Below, in pieces: positions 29,372-38,388 of a DNA stretch of 64,000 bases; positions within the stretch are counted from its first letter, which is position 1; every line of letters begins with the position of its first letter. Made by a program: the position numbers and the translations under genes. Origin of the DNA: DATJGR01 sp963812255 (GTDB lineage Bacteria; Pseudomonadota; Gammaproteobacteria; Pseudomonadales; Azotimanducaceae); the NCBI GenBank assembly GCA_963812255.1, contig CAWEUM010000001.1, positions 124,001 to 188,000 of the forward strand, in the 5' to 3' direction. Below the pieces are notes generated by a model, which saw nothing but the letters and a program-made list of their open reading frames with translations, did no database searches and was not told the origin of the DNA.

Positions 29372-30145
29372 ATGCCGGAGTTTTGCACCGTCGAGAAGGA
29401 CGGCCACATCACTGTCGTCACAATCGAGCGACCCGAACGAATGAACGCGCTGCATCCCGCGGCCAACGCGGAATTGGGCATGCTGTTCGACGAGTTCGCG
29501 GCAGACGACGACGCATGGGTTGCGATCATCACCGGTCGTGGCGATCGCGCGTTCAGTGCCGGCAACGATCTGCGCCACCAGGCCGAAGGTGGCAAGCGCG
29601 TGCCCACGCCAAAGGGGTTTGGCGGCCTGACATCTCGATTCGATCTGGCCAAGCCGGTGATTGCCGCGGTCAACGGTGTCGCGATGGGAGGCGGTTTCGA
29701 GATCGCTCTGGCGTGTGATCTGATCATCGCGTCGGAAAACGCACTGTTCGCCTTGCCTGAGCCGCGCGTCGGCCTTGCAGCGCTTGCCGGGGGATTGCAA
29801 CGTTTGCCAAGACAGATCGGCACCAAGCAGGCGCTTGGCATGATCCTGACGGGGCGTCGCGTCACGGCGAAGGAAGGCCAGACGTTGGGCTTCGTCAATG
29901 AAGTGGTTGCACCGTCCGAACTGCTTGCGACTGCAAAGCGGTGGGCGCAGCAGATTTGCGAATGCGCCCCGCTATCGATCCGCGCAAGCAAGGACGTGGT
30001 GTATCGGGGACTCGACATCGCCTCACTGCAGGATGCGATGACGCAGAACTACGATTCGGTCAAAGCAATGGTGTCCAGCGCGGATTTCGTCGAGGGGCCG
30101 AAGGCCTTTGCGGAGAAGCGCCCGCCGAACTGGCAAGGGCGCTAG
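29372..30145 (+). CDS. Enoyl-CoA hydratase/isomerase family protein
   Basis: 257 residues, crotonase fold. Oxyanion-hole Gly residues in AGNDL and NGVAMGGGFE, catalytic Glu110 (GGGFEIAL) and Glu130 (LPEPRVGL) are both present, so hydratase activity is likely. The sequence pattern is closer to the CaiD/CarB-like branch than to FadB. GAGGAGG lies about 7 nt before the ATG. The gap 29288-29371 holds no gene. Confidence 0.88.
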   Translation: MPEFCTVEKDGHITVVTIERPERMNALHPAANAELGMLFDEFAADDDAWVAIITGRGDRAFSAGNDLRHQAEGGKRVPTPKGFGGLTSRFDLAKPVIAAVNGVAMGGGFEIALACDLIIASENALFALPEPRVGLAALAGGLQRLPRQIGTKQALGMILTGRRVTAKEGQTLGFVNEVVAPSELLATAKRWAQQICECAPLSIRASKDVVYRGLDIASLQDAMTQNYDSVKAMVSSADFVEGPKAFAEKRPPNWQGR

Positions 30146-30155
30146 TTGGGCGGGC

Positions 30156-30353
30156 TCAGTTCGCGCGGGCTGAGGTCCACGCCGCATTCATCGCTTCGGC
30201 AACGATCGCAACGGCCAGGCACACATCGTTGAGGGCGCGGTCATCGCCTCGGCGAGCCATTTCCGAGATGATCTCGACGCGAGGGATCGCGACGTACAGC
30301 GGATCCGGTGACGCATCGAACTGGCCGGGATAACGACTCAGCGTACCTTTCAT
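30156..30353 (-). CDS. Small hypothetical protein
   Basis: 65-residue frame convergent with the crotonase gene (10-nt gap). Contains YPGQFDASPDPLYVAIPRVE and a helical ISEMARRGDDRALNDVC segment; amino-acid composition is protein-like rather than the Arg/Ser-rich shadow type. AAGG lies about 10 nt before the ATG. No family recognised. Could be non-coding. Confidence 0.4.
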   Translation of the reverse strand: MKGTLSRYPGQFDASPDPLYVAIPRVEIISEMARRGDDRALNDVCLAVAIVAEAMNAAWTSARAN

Positions 30354-30555
30354 CGTGGTGTTGCCTTACTACTGTGGTCCAAGCCAACGTCGTTTCAGGT
30401 TTCATGCCAAATTAGAAATGAATTGCAATATACTGTTTTATAAGTATTTTATGTTTTTGGATCCGCGCAGCAAACGGTCGAATACTGACGACGGGGCGCA
30501 GTGCGTGACTGCTGGCGTCAGGCGTCGTGCCGGGTGCTCATGACGCGCATCACAC
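30354..30555. promoter_or_regulatory. AT-rich divergent promoter region upstream of the MFS gene
   Basis: 202 bp without a gene. Positions 30400-30460 are strikingly AT-rich against the surrounding GC-rich DNA. They contain TTGCAA (30423-30428), 16 nt, TATTTT (30445-30450) as a possible plus-strand promoter, and an inverted repeat ATACT/AGTAT (30430-30434 with 30443-30447) that overlaps it and could be an operator. Confidence 0.4.
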
Positions 30556-31854
30556 GTGTCTGACCAAACCGACAGGGCCGATCTACGCGCAGAACGACGC
30601 TTCCAGATTCAGGTTCAGCGCAACCTGACACGCAACTTCATGGCGCATCTCGCGCACGGCATGCTCAGCCAGACCGGGTTCCGTCTGATGAACGCCCCAA
30701 CGTTCATGCCCGCATACATCATGCTGCTGTCGGGCGGGTCCAACCTGGCGGTGGGGCTATCGAGCGCGCTGCAGTCGTTCGGGATGTCATTGACACCTTT
30801 GATCGGTGCCAATCTGATCGAACATCGCAAGCGCGTACTGCCGGTCGCGTTTTCCACCGGCTGGGGCATGCGCGGAATGATTCTCGCGATTTCGTTGTCG
30901 GGTCTACTGCTGCCAACACCGTGGTCGCTGTGGGCACTGATGATTTTCCTCGGCGTGTTCGGTCTGTTTCAGGGTATGCAGGGAGTGATCTTCAACTTCC
31001 TGATGGCCAAGGTGATCCCGACTTCGAAGCGTGGCCGGTTGACCGGCATGCGCAATTTCCTCGCCGGCATCATCTCGGCCGGAGTCGCGTGGATCAGCGG
31101 CCAGTATCTGCTGGGCAGCACGCCGACCGCCGCAGGTTATTCATATACGTTCCTGTTGGCGTTTCTGCTCACCAGCATTGGCTTGTCGACTTTGACTGCC
31201 GTGCGCGAACCGGAACCGCCGACGGTGCGACCGAAACAAGCCTTGCGCGCCCGGCTTGCGCAGGTACCGTCGCTGCTGCGTAGCGACAGCGCTTTTACGA
31301 CGTACTTTGTGGCGCGGGCGATCGCAACGATGGGACGGATGGCGATGCCGTTCTACATCCTGCACGAGGGTCAGGCAGCGACGCTGTCGGGTGCGACGCT
31401 CGGAATTCTCACGTTTGCGTTCACGTTGTCCGGTACGTTCTCGAATCTGCTCTGGGGACCCCTCGGCGATCGTCGCGGATTTCGTTTTTCGTTCCTGACG
31501 GCGATTTCGCTCTGGGTTGCATCGACGGTTTTGCTGATGCTCGTTTCAGGCAATCTGCCTGTTACGGTACTCGTGTTCGTCGGCATTGGGGCCGCTGTGC
31601 AGGGATTTCAGAACGCATCGCAGAACATGACGCTCGAATTCGGTTCCCGCGACGACCTGCCGGTACGCATCGCGATCGCCAACACCGCTTCGGAGACGGC
31701 GGGCACCATTGGACCCTTGTTGGGTGGTTTGCTGGCGGCGGTGGCGGGGTATCAATCTGTGTTTATGACATCGATCATTTTCCTGATTCTCGGCGGCGCT
31801 GCGGTTGCGCGCTACGTTCCAGAACCGCGCCATGCCCAAGGAGACATATCGTGA
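30556..31854 (+). CDS. Major facilitator superfamily transporter
   Basis: 432-residue polytopic protein with about 12 hydrophobic segments split by a cytoplasmic loop near residues 215-245. LIEHRKR after helix 2 and GPLGDRRGFRFS after helix 8 are the repeated MFS loop signatures. Substrate unknown. The GTG start at 30556 has only a weak ribosome site. It overlaps the next gene (SDR) by 4 nt, suggesting transport and oxidation/reduction of the same small molecule. Confidence 0.85.
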   Translation: MSDQTDRADLRAERRFQIQVQRNLTRNFMAHLAHGMLSQTGFRLMNAPTFMPAYIMLLSGGSNLAVGLSSALQSFGMSLTPLIGANLIEHRKRVLPVAFSTGWGMRGMILAISLSGLLLPTPWSLWALMIFLGVFGLFQGMQGVIFNFLMAKVIPTSKRGRLTGMRNFLAGIISAGVAWISGQYLLGSTPTAAGYSYTFLLAFLLTSIGLSTLTAVREPEPPTVRPKQALRARLAQVPSLLRSDSAFTTYFVARAIATMGRMAMPFYILHEGQAATLSGATLGILTFAFTLSGTFSNLLWGPLGDRRGFRFSFLTAISLWVASTVLLMLVSGNLPVTVLVFVGIGAAVQGFQNASQNMTLEFGSRDDLPVRIAIANTASETAGTIGPLLGGLLAAVAGYQSVFMTSIIFLILGGAAVARYVPEPRHAQGDIS

Positions 31855-32699
31855 GCACCACAACCAGCTCGTCAGGGCGTTCGACGGCAAGCTCGTCGGG
31901 CCGCTTGTCGGGAAAGTTTGCGCTCGTTACCGGTGCGGCACGCGGCGTCGGCCTGGCGACCGCTGCAAAACTGGCCAATGAAGATGCGACTGTCTACGTC
32001 AACGACATTGACGCAGACGAACTGGAGCACACAGCGAAACTGATCGGCGGTCGCGCATTACCCGGAGATCTCACCGATCCGAGCGTGCCGGACTCACTGG
32101 TCGAGGCCGTCATCGAACGAAGTGGATCGCTCGACATCGTCGTGAACAACGCCGGCTACATCTGGAACGGTGCGGTACACAATCACAGCGACGCGCAGTG
32201 GGATGCAATGATCGACATCCACGTCGGCGTACCGTTTCGGATCCTGCGCGCGTATGGCCGCTGGTTGCGCGAGGTCCACAAATCCGGCGTCGAGATGCCG
32301 TGCCGCAAGGTCGTCAACGTGTCGTCCGTATCGGGATTGTTCGGTGCAGCGACGCAAGTTGGCTATTCCGCCGGCAAGGCGGCCCTGATCGGTTTGACGC
32401 GAACGCTTGCAAAAGAGTGGGGCCGTTACAACGTCACGGTCAACGCGGTTGCGTTCGGTCACATAGCCACCCGGCTGACTCAGCCATACGACAACCATCC
32501 GCCGCAGATCGACGTCGCGGGGCGCAGCTATCGCGTCGGTCTCACCCAGGACCAGATTGCACAACAACTGGCATTGACACCACTGCACAGAACCGGTACG
32601 CCGGAGGATGCGGCAAATGCGATCTTTCTGTTCTGTCAGCCGGAATCCGACTTCGTCACCGGCGAGATTCTCGTCGCCAGCGGCGGACTGAGAATGTAG
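31851..32699 (+). CDS. Short-chain dehydrogenase/reductase
   Basis: 282 residues, classical SDR: TGAARGVG cofactor motif (28-35), NNAG, catalytic Ser in NVSSVSG, YSAGK, and a C-terminal TGEILVASGGLRM. The first 20 residues are Ser/Thr-rich and not part of the fold. The insert after AFGHIATRL (PYDNHPPQIDVAGRSYRVG) is larger than in FabG-type reductases. Substrate unknown; coupled to the MFS gene by GTGA. Confidence 0.88.
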   Translation: MSTTTSSSGRSTASSSGRLSGKFALVTGAARGVGLATAAKLANEDATVYVNDIDADELEHTAKLIGGRALPGDLTDPSVPDSLVEAVIERSGSLDIVVNNAGYIWNGAVHNHSDAQWDAMIDIHVGVPFRILRAYGRWLREVHKSGVEMPCRKVVNVSSVSGLFGAATQVGYSAGKAALIGLTRTLAKEWGRYNVTVNAVAFGHIATRLTQPYDNHPPQIDVAGRSYRVGLTQDQIAQQLALTPLHRTGTPEDAANAIFLFCQPESDFVTGEILVASGGLRM

Positions 32700-32746
32700 C
32701 GCGAGCGTCAGTTACAGTAAGGCGATTCGCGCACCAGGAACATGCC

Positions 32747-33163
32747 ATGAACAAGGAGCAGCAGGTCATGAAATTCGGCTACAAAAAACTCATCGAAGAT
32801 GCAGAGCGTGAGATCGAGACACTGGATCCATCGGCCGCGCGAGCGCTGCTGAACGATCCGAACGTGACCTTCATCGACTTGCGCGATCCACGCGAACTGA
32901 CCCGCGAAGGTAAGATCCCAGGCGCGTTCCACGCGCCACGCGGCATGCTCGAGTTCTGGGTCGACCCCGATAGTCCCTATCACAAGGATGTGTTTTCGTC
33001 CGGCAAAAAGCTGATCTTCTATTGTCAGAGTGGTTGGCGTTCGGCGCTTGCGACCCAAACGGTGCAACGCATGGGCCTGACCAACGTCTGTCACATCGGA
33101 GGCGGCTTCAGCCACTGGAAGACCGGCGGAGCGCCGGTTGATGCGGTCGCGAAGGAGGACTGA
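32747..33163 (+). CDS. Rhodanese-like domain protein
   Basis: 138 residues, a single rhodanese domain. Active-site Cys93 in YCQSGWRSA, CDC25-like loop length, FIDLRDPRELTREGKIPGAFH and IGGGFSHWKTGGAPV. Sulfur transfer or redox role likely. Two starts are possible: ATG at 32747 (after AGGA) or ATG at 32768 (after AAGGAG); the longer is given. Confidence 0.88.
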   Translation: MNKEQQVMKFGYKKLIEDAEREIETLDPSAARALLNDPNVTFIDLRDPRELTREGKIPGAFHAPRGMLEFWVDPDSPYHKDVFSSGKKLIFYCQSGWRSALATQTVQRMGLTNVCHIGGGFSHWKTGGAPVDAVAKED

Positions 33164-33181
33164 CTCGCGCGCTCTCGCGCC

Positions 33182-33772
33182 ATGCAGCGTGCCGTAGTCA
33201 ACGTCCTCGCCTTTGGCGGTGGCTTCGCGATCATGTCGCTGGAACTGCTCGGCGGACGCGTGCTTGCACCGTACTTTGGCAGCAGCATCTATGTCTGGGG
33301 CAGCATCATCACGGTATTCATGCTGTCGTTGGCGCTCGGCTATCTGATCGGTGGTCGGCTGTCCAACCACGACCCATCGCTGCGCCGGTTTGCGTCGCTG
33401 TTCGTGATCGGCGCGGCGTTGACCTGTCCGCTCATCCTTTATGGCGACGCGTTGATGCGCGTCGTTTTCCAATGGATCGAGGATCCGCGGTACGGGTCAC
33501 TCGTCGCGGGTGCAGCGTTGTTCACGTTGCCGACAATCGTACTCGGCATGATCAGTCCATACGCCGTACGGTTGATGGTCACTGAAACCGATCACTCGGG
33601 TCACGTCGCGGGTTCGCTGTACTTCTATTCGACGCTCGGCAGCGCCCTGGGCACACTCGCGACATCGTTCTATCTGGTACTGTGGTTCGAGATCAATACC
33701 ATTCTGATGCTGCTGACGGGCACCTTGCTGGTACTCGCGGCGGTCGGCTACATCACCGGGCGCCCCGCGTGA
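33182..33772 (+). CDS. Membrane half of a spermidine synthase-like protein
   Basis: 196 residues, nearly all hydrophobic, about five to six helices. The start MSLELLGGRVLAPYFGSSIYVWGS is the hallmark of the membrane domain found N-terminal to many 'fused' spermidine synthase-like methyltransferases. Here it is a stand-alone gene whose TGA overlaps the start of the catalytic half (GTGA). The two halves probably form one complex. Confidence 0.82.
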   Translation: MQRAVVNVLAFGGGFAIMSLELLGGRVLAPYFGSSIYVWGSIITVFMLSLALGYLIGGRLSNHDPSLRRFASLFVIGAALTCPLILYGDALMRVVFQWIEDPRYGSLVAGAALFTLPTIVLGMISPYAVRLMVTETDHSGHVAGSLYFYSTLGSALGTLATSFYLVLWFEINTILMLLTGTLLVLAAVGYITGRPA

Positions 33773-34656
33773 TACGCAAGCGGCTGTTGCTGTTGGCAGC
33801 GATCCTGGCGGCACCGCACCTCGATGCGCGCGTCATCCATTCCCAGACGTCTCTGTATCAGAACATTATCGTGATGCAGGACGGCGCGCTGCGTTGCATG
33901 CAATTCACGGTACGCCATGATCAGCGCAATCAATCATGTGTCGATCGGAACGCACCGAAGCGTCTGGTATTCCCCTACACGCGCATGATGCTCGCTGCGC
34001 TGTTGCTCGATCCATCACCGACCAACGTACTGGTCGTCGGGCTTGGCGGTGGAACACTGCCCACGGCACTCGCTCAGTTGTATCCGCAAGCCAGCATCGA
34101 CATCGTGGAACTCGATCCGGCGGTCGTCGTCGTTGCAGGACGATACTTCGGTTTCGCGCCAACCAAGAACATGCGAGTCTTCGAACAGGATGCGCGGGTG
34201 TGGGGCAAGCGCGCTGCCTCGGCACCGAAGCGCTACGATCTGATCATGCTCGACGCGTTCAACGGCGACTACATTCCCGAGCACCTGATGACGCGGGAGT
34301 ATCTTCAGGAGACCCGTGAGCTGCTAGCCGACGGCGGCGTCATCGCGTCGAATACCTTCGCAATCAGTCAGCTTTATCAAAACGAATCAGTTACTTATGA
34401 GAGCGTCTTCGGAACATTCTACAACTTCAGACTCGCCGACACCGCGAACCGCGTGATCATCGCCCGGCGCGGACCGCTGGCAGATAAGGCGAGGCTACTG
34501 CGCGCCGCCAAGCCTTTGGTACCCGCCCTGAGTCCGTACGGGGTTCCCATCGCCGACTACCCCGCGGCAATGCTGACCGCACCCGATTGGGATCGCCACG
34601 CCCGCGTGCTGACCGATCAGTACTCGCCTGCCAACCTTCTGAAGGGGCGCCCCTGA
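33769..34656 (+). CDS. Spermidine synthase-like aminopropyl/methyltransferase half
   Basis: 295 residues beginning with a hydrophobic leader (RKRLLLLAAILAAPHLDA, likely a signal anchor or signal peptide), then a SpeE-type Rossmann domain: VVGLGGGTLP, DIVELDPAVV, the DAFNGDYIPEHL substrate loop, and EYLQETRELLADGGV. GTG start at 33769 overlaps the membrane-half stop. The polyamine aspartates typical of true spermidine synthases are not obvious, and the leader would place the enzyme outside the cytoplasm; the reaction is therefore uncertain. Confidence 0.8.
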   Translation: MIRKRLLLLAAILAAPHLDARVIHSQTSLYQNIIVMQDGALRCMQFTVRHDQRNQSCVDRNAPKRLVFPYTRMMLAALLLDPSPTNVLVVGLGGGTLPTALAQLYPQASIDIVELDPAVVVVAGRYFGFAPTKNMRVFEQDARVWGKRAASAPKRYDLIMLDAFNGDYIPEHLMTREYLQETRELLADGGVIASNTFAISQLYQNESVTYESVFGTFYNFRLADTANRVIIARRGPLADKARLLRAAKPLVPALSPYGVPIADYPAAMLTAPDWDRHARVLTDQYSPANLLKGRP

Positions 34657-34678
34657 CGGTATTGTACGGTCGCGCGAT

Positions 34679-36202
34679 TCATCGGTTCTGCCAGTAGCGA
34701 TCCTTCAGTAGCCGCTTGTACAGCTTGCCGGTGGGGTGGCGTGGCAGTTCCGCCTCGAAATCAACCGAGCGCGGACATTTGACGTGTGACAGATGGCTGC
34801 GGCAGAACGCCAGCAGTTCCTGTTCGAGTTCCGGGCCGGCCACTGCCATATCGACCGGTTGCACCACCGCCTTGACCTCTTCGCCGAAATCCTCGTTCGG
34901 TACGCCGAAGACCGCGACGTCGTAGACCTTCGGGTGCGTGATCAGGACGTTTTCGGCTTCCTGCGGATAGATGTTCACGCCGCCGGAAATGATCATGAAA
35001 TGCTTGCGGTCGGTCAGATACAGGAAGCCGTCGTCATCGAGGAATCCGACATCGCCCAACGTCGACCATCCATGCGGGTGTCGCGACTGGGCAGTCTTGT
35101 CGGGATCCTTGTAGTACTCGAACTGGCCACCGCCACCAAAGTAGATCGTGCCCGGCTCGCCCACCGGCAACTCGATGCCCTCGTCGTCACAAATGTGCAG
35201 CGTACAGTTCAACGCGCGTCCTACCGATCCCTTGTGCGCGAGCCACTCCTGGGAGTTGAGCTGAACGAAGCCATTGCCCTCGGTGCCGGCGTAGTATTCG
35301 TAGATGACCGGTCCCCACCACTGAATCATCTGTTCCTTAACCGGAATCGGACACGGCGCCGCCGCATGGATCGCGCAGCACAGACTCGATACGTCATATC
35401 GCGCGCGCACCTCCGCCGGCAGCTTCAGCATCCGGACGAACATCGTCGGCACCCACTGGCTGTGCGTGACGTGATAGCGCTCGATGCAATGCAACGCGCG
35501 CTCCGCGTCGAAATGTTCCATCACGACGACCTGAATGCCGCTGCGCAGGCACGCCATCGAAAATCCAAGGGGCGCCGCGTGATACAGCGGCGCCGGCGAG
35601 AGGTAAATCGAATCCTGATCGGCGCCATACAGCGTTGTCATCACGGGCAACGCATCGTGTTCGCCGAACCTGGCACCCGATAGCGGCCGCTTGATACCTT
35701 TCGGAAAACCGGTTGTGCCAGACGAGTACAGCATCGATTGACCTTCGGTCTCGTCGTCGATCGGCCTGCCGGGCATCGCGGCGATGGCCATTTCCCACGA
35801 ATCGTACCCAGGCACCACCGCATCGAACATCGCATCGAGCATGAAGCAGTGCGTCACGTTGGGAATGCGTCCCTGCAACGCCTCGGCAATGTCGCGTCGC
35901 TGCGCTGAGGTGATGAAGACGCGCGCTTCGCAGTTGTTGAGGATGTACTCCACTTCCTGCTGCTGAAGGCGCCAGCTGATCGCCGTGTAGTACAACCCTG
36001 CCCGCTGCGCCGCCCAGCAGATTTGCAGAAAACGCGGGTGATTCTCCAACATCAACGCGATGTGATCGCCGGGTGACAACCCGAGAGCTCGAAACAGCTG
36101 TGCGCCCTGATTCGATGTCGTCTCGAGTTCACCAAACGTAATTTCCTGACCGGTCTCGGCCATCACATAGGCGATCTTGTTCGGCTGCACCTTCGCGATC
36201 AT
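34679..36202 (-). CDS. Acyl-CoA synthetase (AMP-forming)
   Basis: 507 residues, ANL superfamily. AMP-binding P-loop YSSGTTGFPKG, the aromatic YEYYAGTEG adenine motif, hinge LYLTDRKHFMIISGGVNIYP and the C-terminal lysine region HPTGKLYKR. Substrate is likely a medium, long or aromatic acid; related proteins are annotated as FadD13-like or crotonobetaine ligases. The start ATG at 36202 follows GGGAAGGG; the upstream in-frame ATG at 36265 lacks a site. Confidence 0.88.
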   Translation of the reverse strand: MIAKVQPNKIAYVMAETGQEITFGELETTSNQGAQLFRALGLSPGDHIALMLENHPRFLQICWAAQRAGLYYTAISWRLQQQEVEYILNNCEARVFITSAQRRDIAEALQGRIPNVTHCFMLDAMFDAVVPGYDSWEMAIAAMPGRPIDDETEGQSMLYSSGTTGFPKGIKRPLSGARFGEHDALPVMTTLYGADQDSIYLSPAPLYHAAPLGFSMACLRSGIQVVVMEHFDAERALHCIERYHVTHSQWVPTMFVRMLKLPAEVRARYDVSSLCCAIHAAAPCPIPVKEQMIQWWGPVIYEYYAGTEGNGFVQLNSQEWLAHKGSVGRALNCTLHICDDEGIELPVGEPGTIYFGGGGQFEYYKDPDKTAQSRHPHGWSTLGDVGFLDDDGFLYLTDRKHFMIISGGVNIYPQEAENVLITHPKVYDVAVFGVPNEDFGEEVKAVVQPVDMAVAGPELEQELLAFCRSHLSHVKCPRSVDFEAELPRHPTGKLYKRLLKDRYWQNR

Positions 36203-36314
36203 CGACCCTTCCCTTTTTCGAAACGGAGCCCTGTGCAAGGTATGGTGTCCGCAAGCGGCACGCAATCAGGCGCGCCGCAAGCCGCCAGGAAACACGTGAG
36301 AAACATCTTTTACC

Positions 36315-36343
36315 TTGCGGCCAATCAGTTAGGGGCCTAACCT
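36315..36343 (+). promoter_or_regulatory. Possible promoter with palindrome upstream of the PilZ-like gene
   Basis: TTGCGG (36315-36320), 17 nt, TAACCT (36338-36343) in the 202-bp gap between the divergent acyl-CoA synthetase and PilZ-like genes. A 14-bp near-palindrome GTTAGGGGCCTAAC (36328-36341) overlaps the -10 and could be an operator. Confidence 0.35.
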
Positions 36344-36404
36344 GCCAAAGCGTCTAGCACCATACGCAAACCCACGTAACAAAGAGGTCTATAGCGACGT
36401 CGAC

Positions 36405-36770
36405 ATGGCCAGTACCGGACAATTCAACGTCGTCTGCAGCGGCAAACTCAACGTACAGATCCATCGAACGGGCGTGCTCGGAATGTTTCGGCGGCCAATC
36501 GCTGCCGATTGCCTGCACTTTTCGATCTCCGGCATTCAAGTCGAGACGCCGGCGCAATTCAAAGTCGGCCAGCATGTGGTCATGGATCTGATCGTCAACG
36601 ATCTACGCGTCGAAGAACTTGGCGGTGTCGTCCGCAGCGCAAGCGCCGCCGATGAAAAGCACTACTACGACATCGACTTCCGCATGGATGGCACAACGCG
36701 CGCCAACACTCTCCATTGCCTGCGTCACATCGATACCCACGTCCGCCAAAACCTGAACCTGGCAAGCTGA
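36405..36770 (+). CDS. PilZ-like domain protein, degenerate
   Basis: 121 residues with the size and beta-strand pattern of a single PilZ domain: an SISGIQVET segment in the place of the D/NxSxxG motif and VVMDLIVNDLRVEELGGVVRS as the following strands. The RxxxR motif is not clear (FRRPIAAD is the nearest), so c-di-GMP binding is doubtful. Ribosome site before ATG 36405 is weak. Precedes the gamma-glutamyltransferase gene by 31 nt. Confidence 0.55.
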   Translation: MASTGQFNVVCSGKLNVQIHRTGVLGMFRRPIAADCLHFSISGIQVETPAQFKVGQHVVMDLIVNDLRVEELGGVVRSASAADEKHYYDIDFRMDGTTRANTLHCLRHIDTHVRQNLNLAS

Positions 36771-36801
36771 GTTCGCGCTTCGCCGCGTCTGAGCGTGTCC
36801 G

Positions 36802-38388
36802 GTGATCGACATCGACTGGCAGTTTCCATACCCCTCCCAACGGATGCCCGTGATTGCGCGCAACGTGGTCGCGACCTCGCAACCGCTGGCGGCTGTTGCG
36901 GGGCTCGACGTGCTGCGCCGCGGCGGCAATGCCGTCGATGCGGCCATCGCAGCGGCGATCACACTGACCGTCGTCGAACCCAACAACAACGGAGTCGGCA
37001 GCGACGCGTTCGCGATCGTCGGCAGTTCGGAGGGTGTCTGGGGACTGAACGCGTCCGGCCGCTCGCCCGCCGGCTGGACCCCGACGCGTTTTGCCTCTCA
37101 TCGAACGATGCCGACGCTTGGCTGGGACAGCGTTACCGTACCCGGTGCAGTCAGCGCCTGGGTTGCGTTATCCGAACGCTTTGGTCGCCTGTCGTTTTCG
37201 ACCCTGTTCGAGGCCGCAATCAACTACGCAGAATGCGGTTTTCACGTTGGACCGAAAACCGCCCACTACTGGAGTCTCTCGGCGCCCCACTTCGCCGATT
37301 TTCCCGAGTGGCGAGCACACTTCCTCGTCGATGGGCGTGCGCCGCGAACCGGTGAACTGTTTCGGCGTCCGGATCTTGCCGCCACACTGGCGGCGATCGC
37401 CGAGTCTCACGGAGATGCGTTTTATCGCGGCGAACTGGCGCAGCGCATCGTAGCGGCTTCGGACGCGGCCGGCGGCACGCTGAGCCGCGAAGATCTCGTC
37501 GCCCATCGCGCCGATTGGATCACGCCAATCCGGCAGTCGTATCGCGGCATCGAGTTGCACGAAATCCCGCCCAACGGTCAGGGCCTTGCCGCGCAGATTG
37601 CACTCGCCCTGCTGGCTCGGTTCGATCTGGCGGCACTATCACTGGACGATGTTCGTAGCGTGCATCTGCAGATCGAGGCGATGAAGATCGCAATCCGCGC
37701 CGCATTCGAGCATTTCGCCGACCCACGCGCGATGCGCGTGACACCAGACGAACTGCTGGGCGCCGAGACGCTATCGAGACTCGCGAATTCGATCGACGAA
37801 ACCGCTGCGCGGCTGCCACCGGTGCCGTTGCCGGTGGGTCACGACACGGTGTATCTCACCGCCGCGGACGCAGACGGTCTGATGATATCGATGATCCAAT
37901 CGAACTACCGAGGCTTCGGCTCAGGGGTCGTGATTCCCGGTACCGGGATCTCGATGCAGAATCGCGGCTCGGGATTCGTGCTGGACCCAGCGCACCCGAA
38001 TTGCGTAGCGCCCAACAAGCGACCGTATCACACGATCATCCCGGGCTTCGTCACCGAAGACGGCCTTCCGCGCATGAGCTTCGGCGTCATGGGTGGGCAC
38101 ATGCAACACCAGGGTCATGTGCAGATGATTCATCGGATCTTCGATCACCAACAGAATCCTCAAGCCGCGTCGGATGCGCCCCGCTGGCACGTCTATCCGG
38201 ATTTCAGCGTAGGACTCGAGCACGGCTACTCCGAACGTGTGGCCGCGGGACTCGCGGAACGCGGCCATCGCGTGCGCTACGACGAGCGGGAATCTACCTT
38301 TGGCGGCGCACAACTGATCTACCGGCTCGCCAACGGCTATTGCGGTGCGTCCGATCATCGCAAGGAAGGCCTTGCCGTGGGTTACTAG
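36802..38388 (+). CDS. Gamma-glutamyltransferase family protein
   Basis: 528-residue Ntn-hydrolase. AVDAAIAAAITLTVVEPNNNG and the LNASGRSPAG block are family motifs; the autoprocessing nucleophile is Thr349 in GHDTVYLT, with the usual second Thr replaced by Val. The late GGHMQHQGHVQ replaces the canonical GGSRI segment, typical of the YwrD-like branch. No signal peptide, so it is probably cytoplasmic, unlike E. coli Ggt. GTG start at 36802. True substrate is unclear (glutathione, cephalosporin-like amides or others). Confidence 0.87.
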   Translation: MIDIDWQFPYPSQRMPVIARNVVATSQPLAAVAGLDVLRRGGNAVDAAIAAAITLTVVEPNNNGVGSDAFAIVGSSEGVWGLNASGRSPAGWTPTRFASHRTMPTLGWDSVTVPGAVSAWVALSERFGRLSFSTLFEAAINYAECGFHVGPKTAHYWSLSAPHFADFPEWRAHFLVDGRAPRTGELFRRPDLAATLAAIAESHGDAFYRGELAQRIVAASDAAGGTLSREDLVAHRADWITPIRQSYRGIELHEIPPNGQGLAAQIALALLARFDLAALSLDDVRSVHLQIEAMKIAIRAAFEHFADPRAMRVTPDELLGAETLSRLANSIDETAARLPPVPLPVGHDTVYLTAADADGLMISMIQSNYRGFGSGVVIPGTGISMQNRGSGFVLDPAHPNCVAPNKRPYHTIIPGFVTEDGLPRMSFGVMGGHMQHQGHVQMIHRIFDHQQNPQAASDAPRWHVYPDFSVGLEHGYSERVAAGLAERGHRVRYDERESTFGGAQLIYRLANGYCGASDHRKEGLAVGY

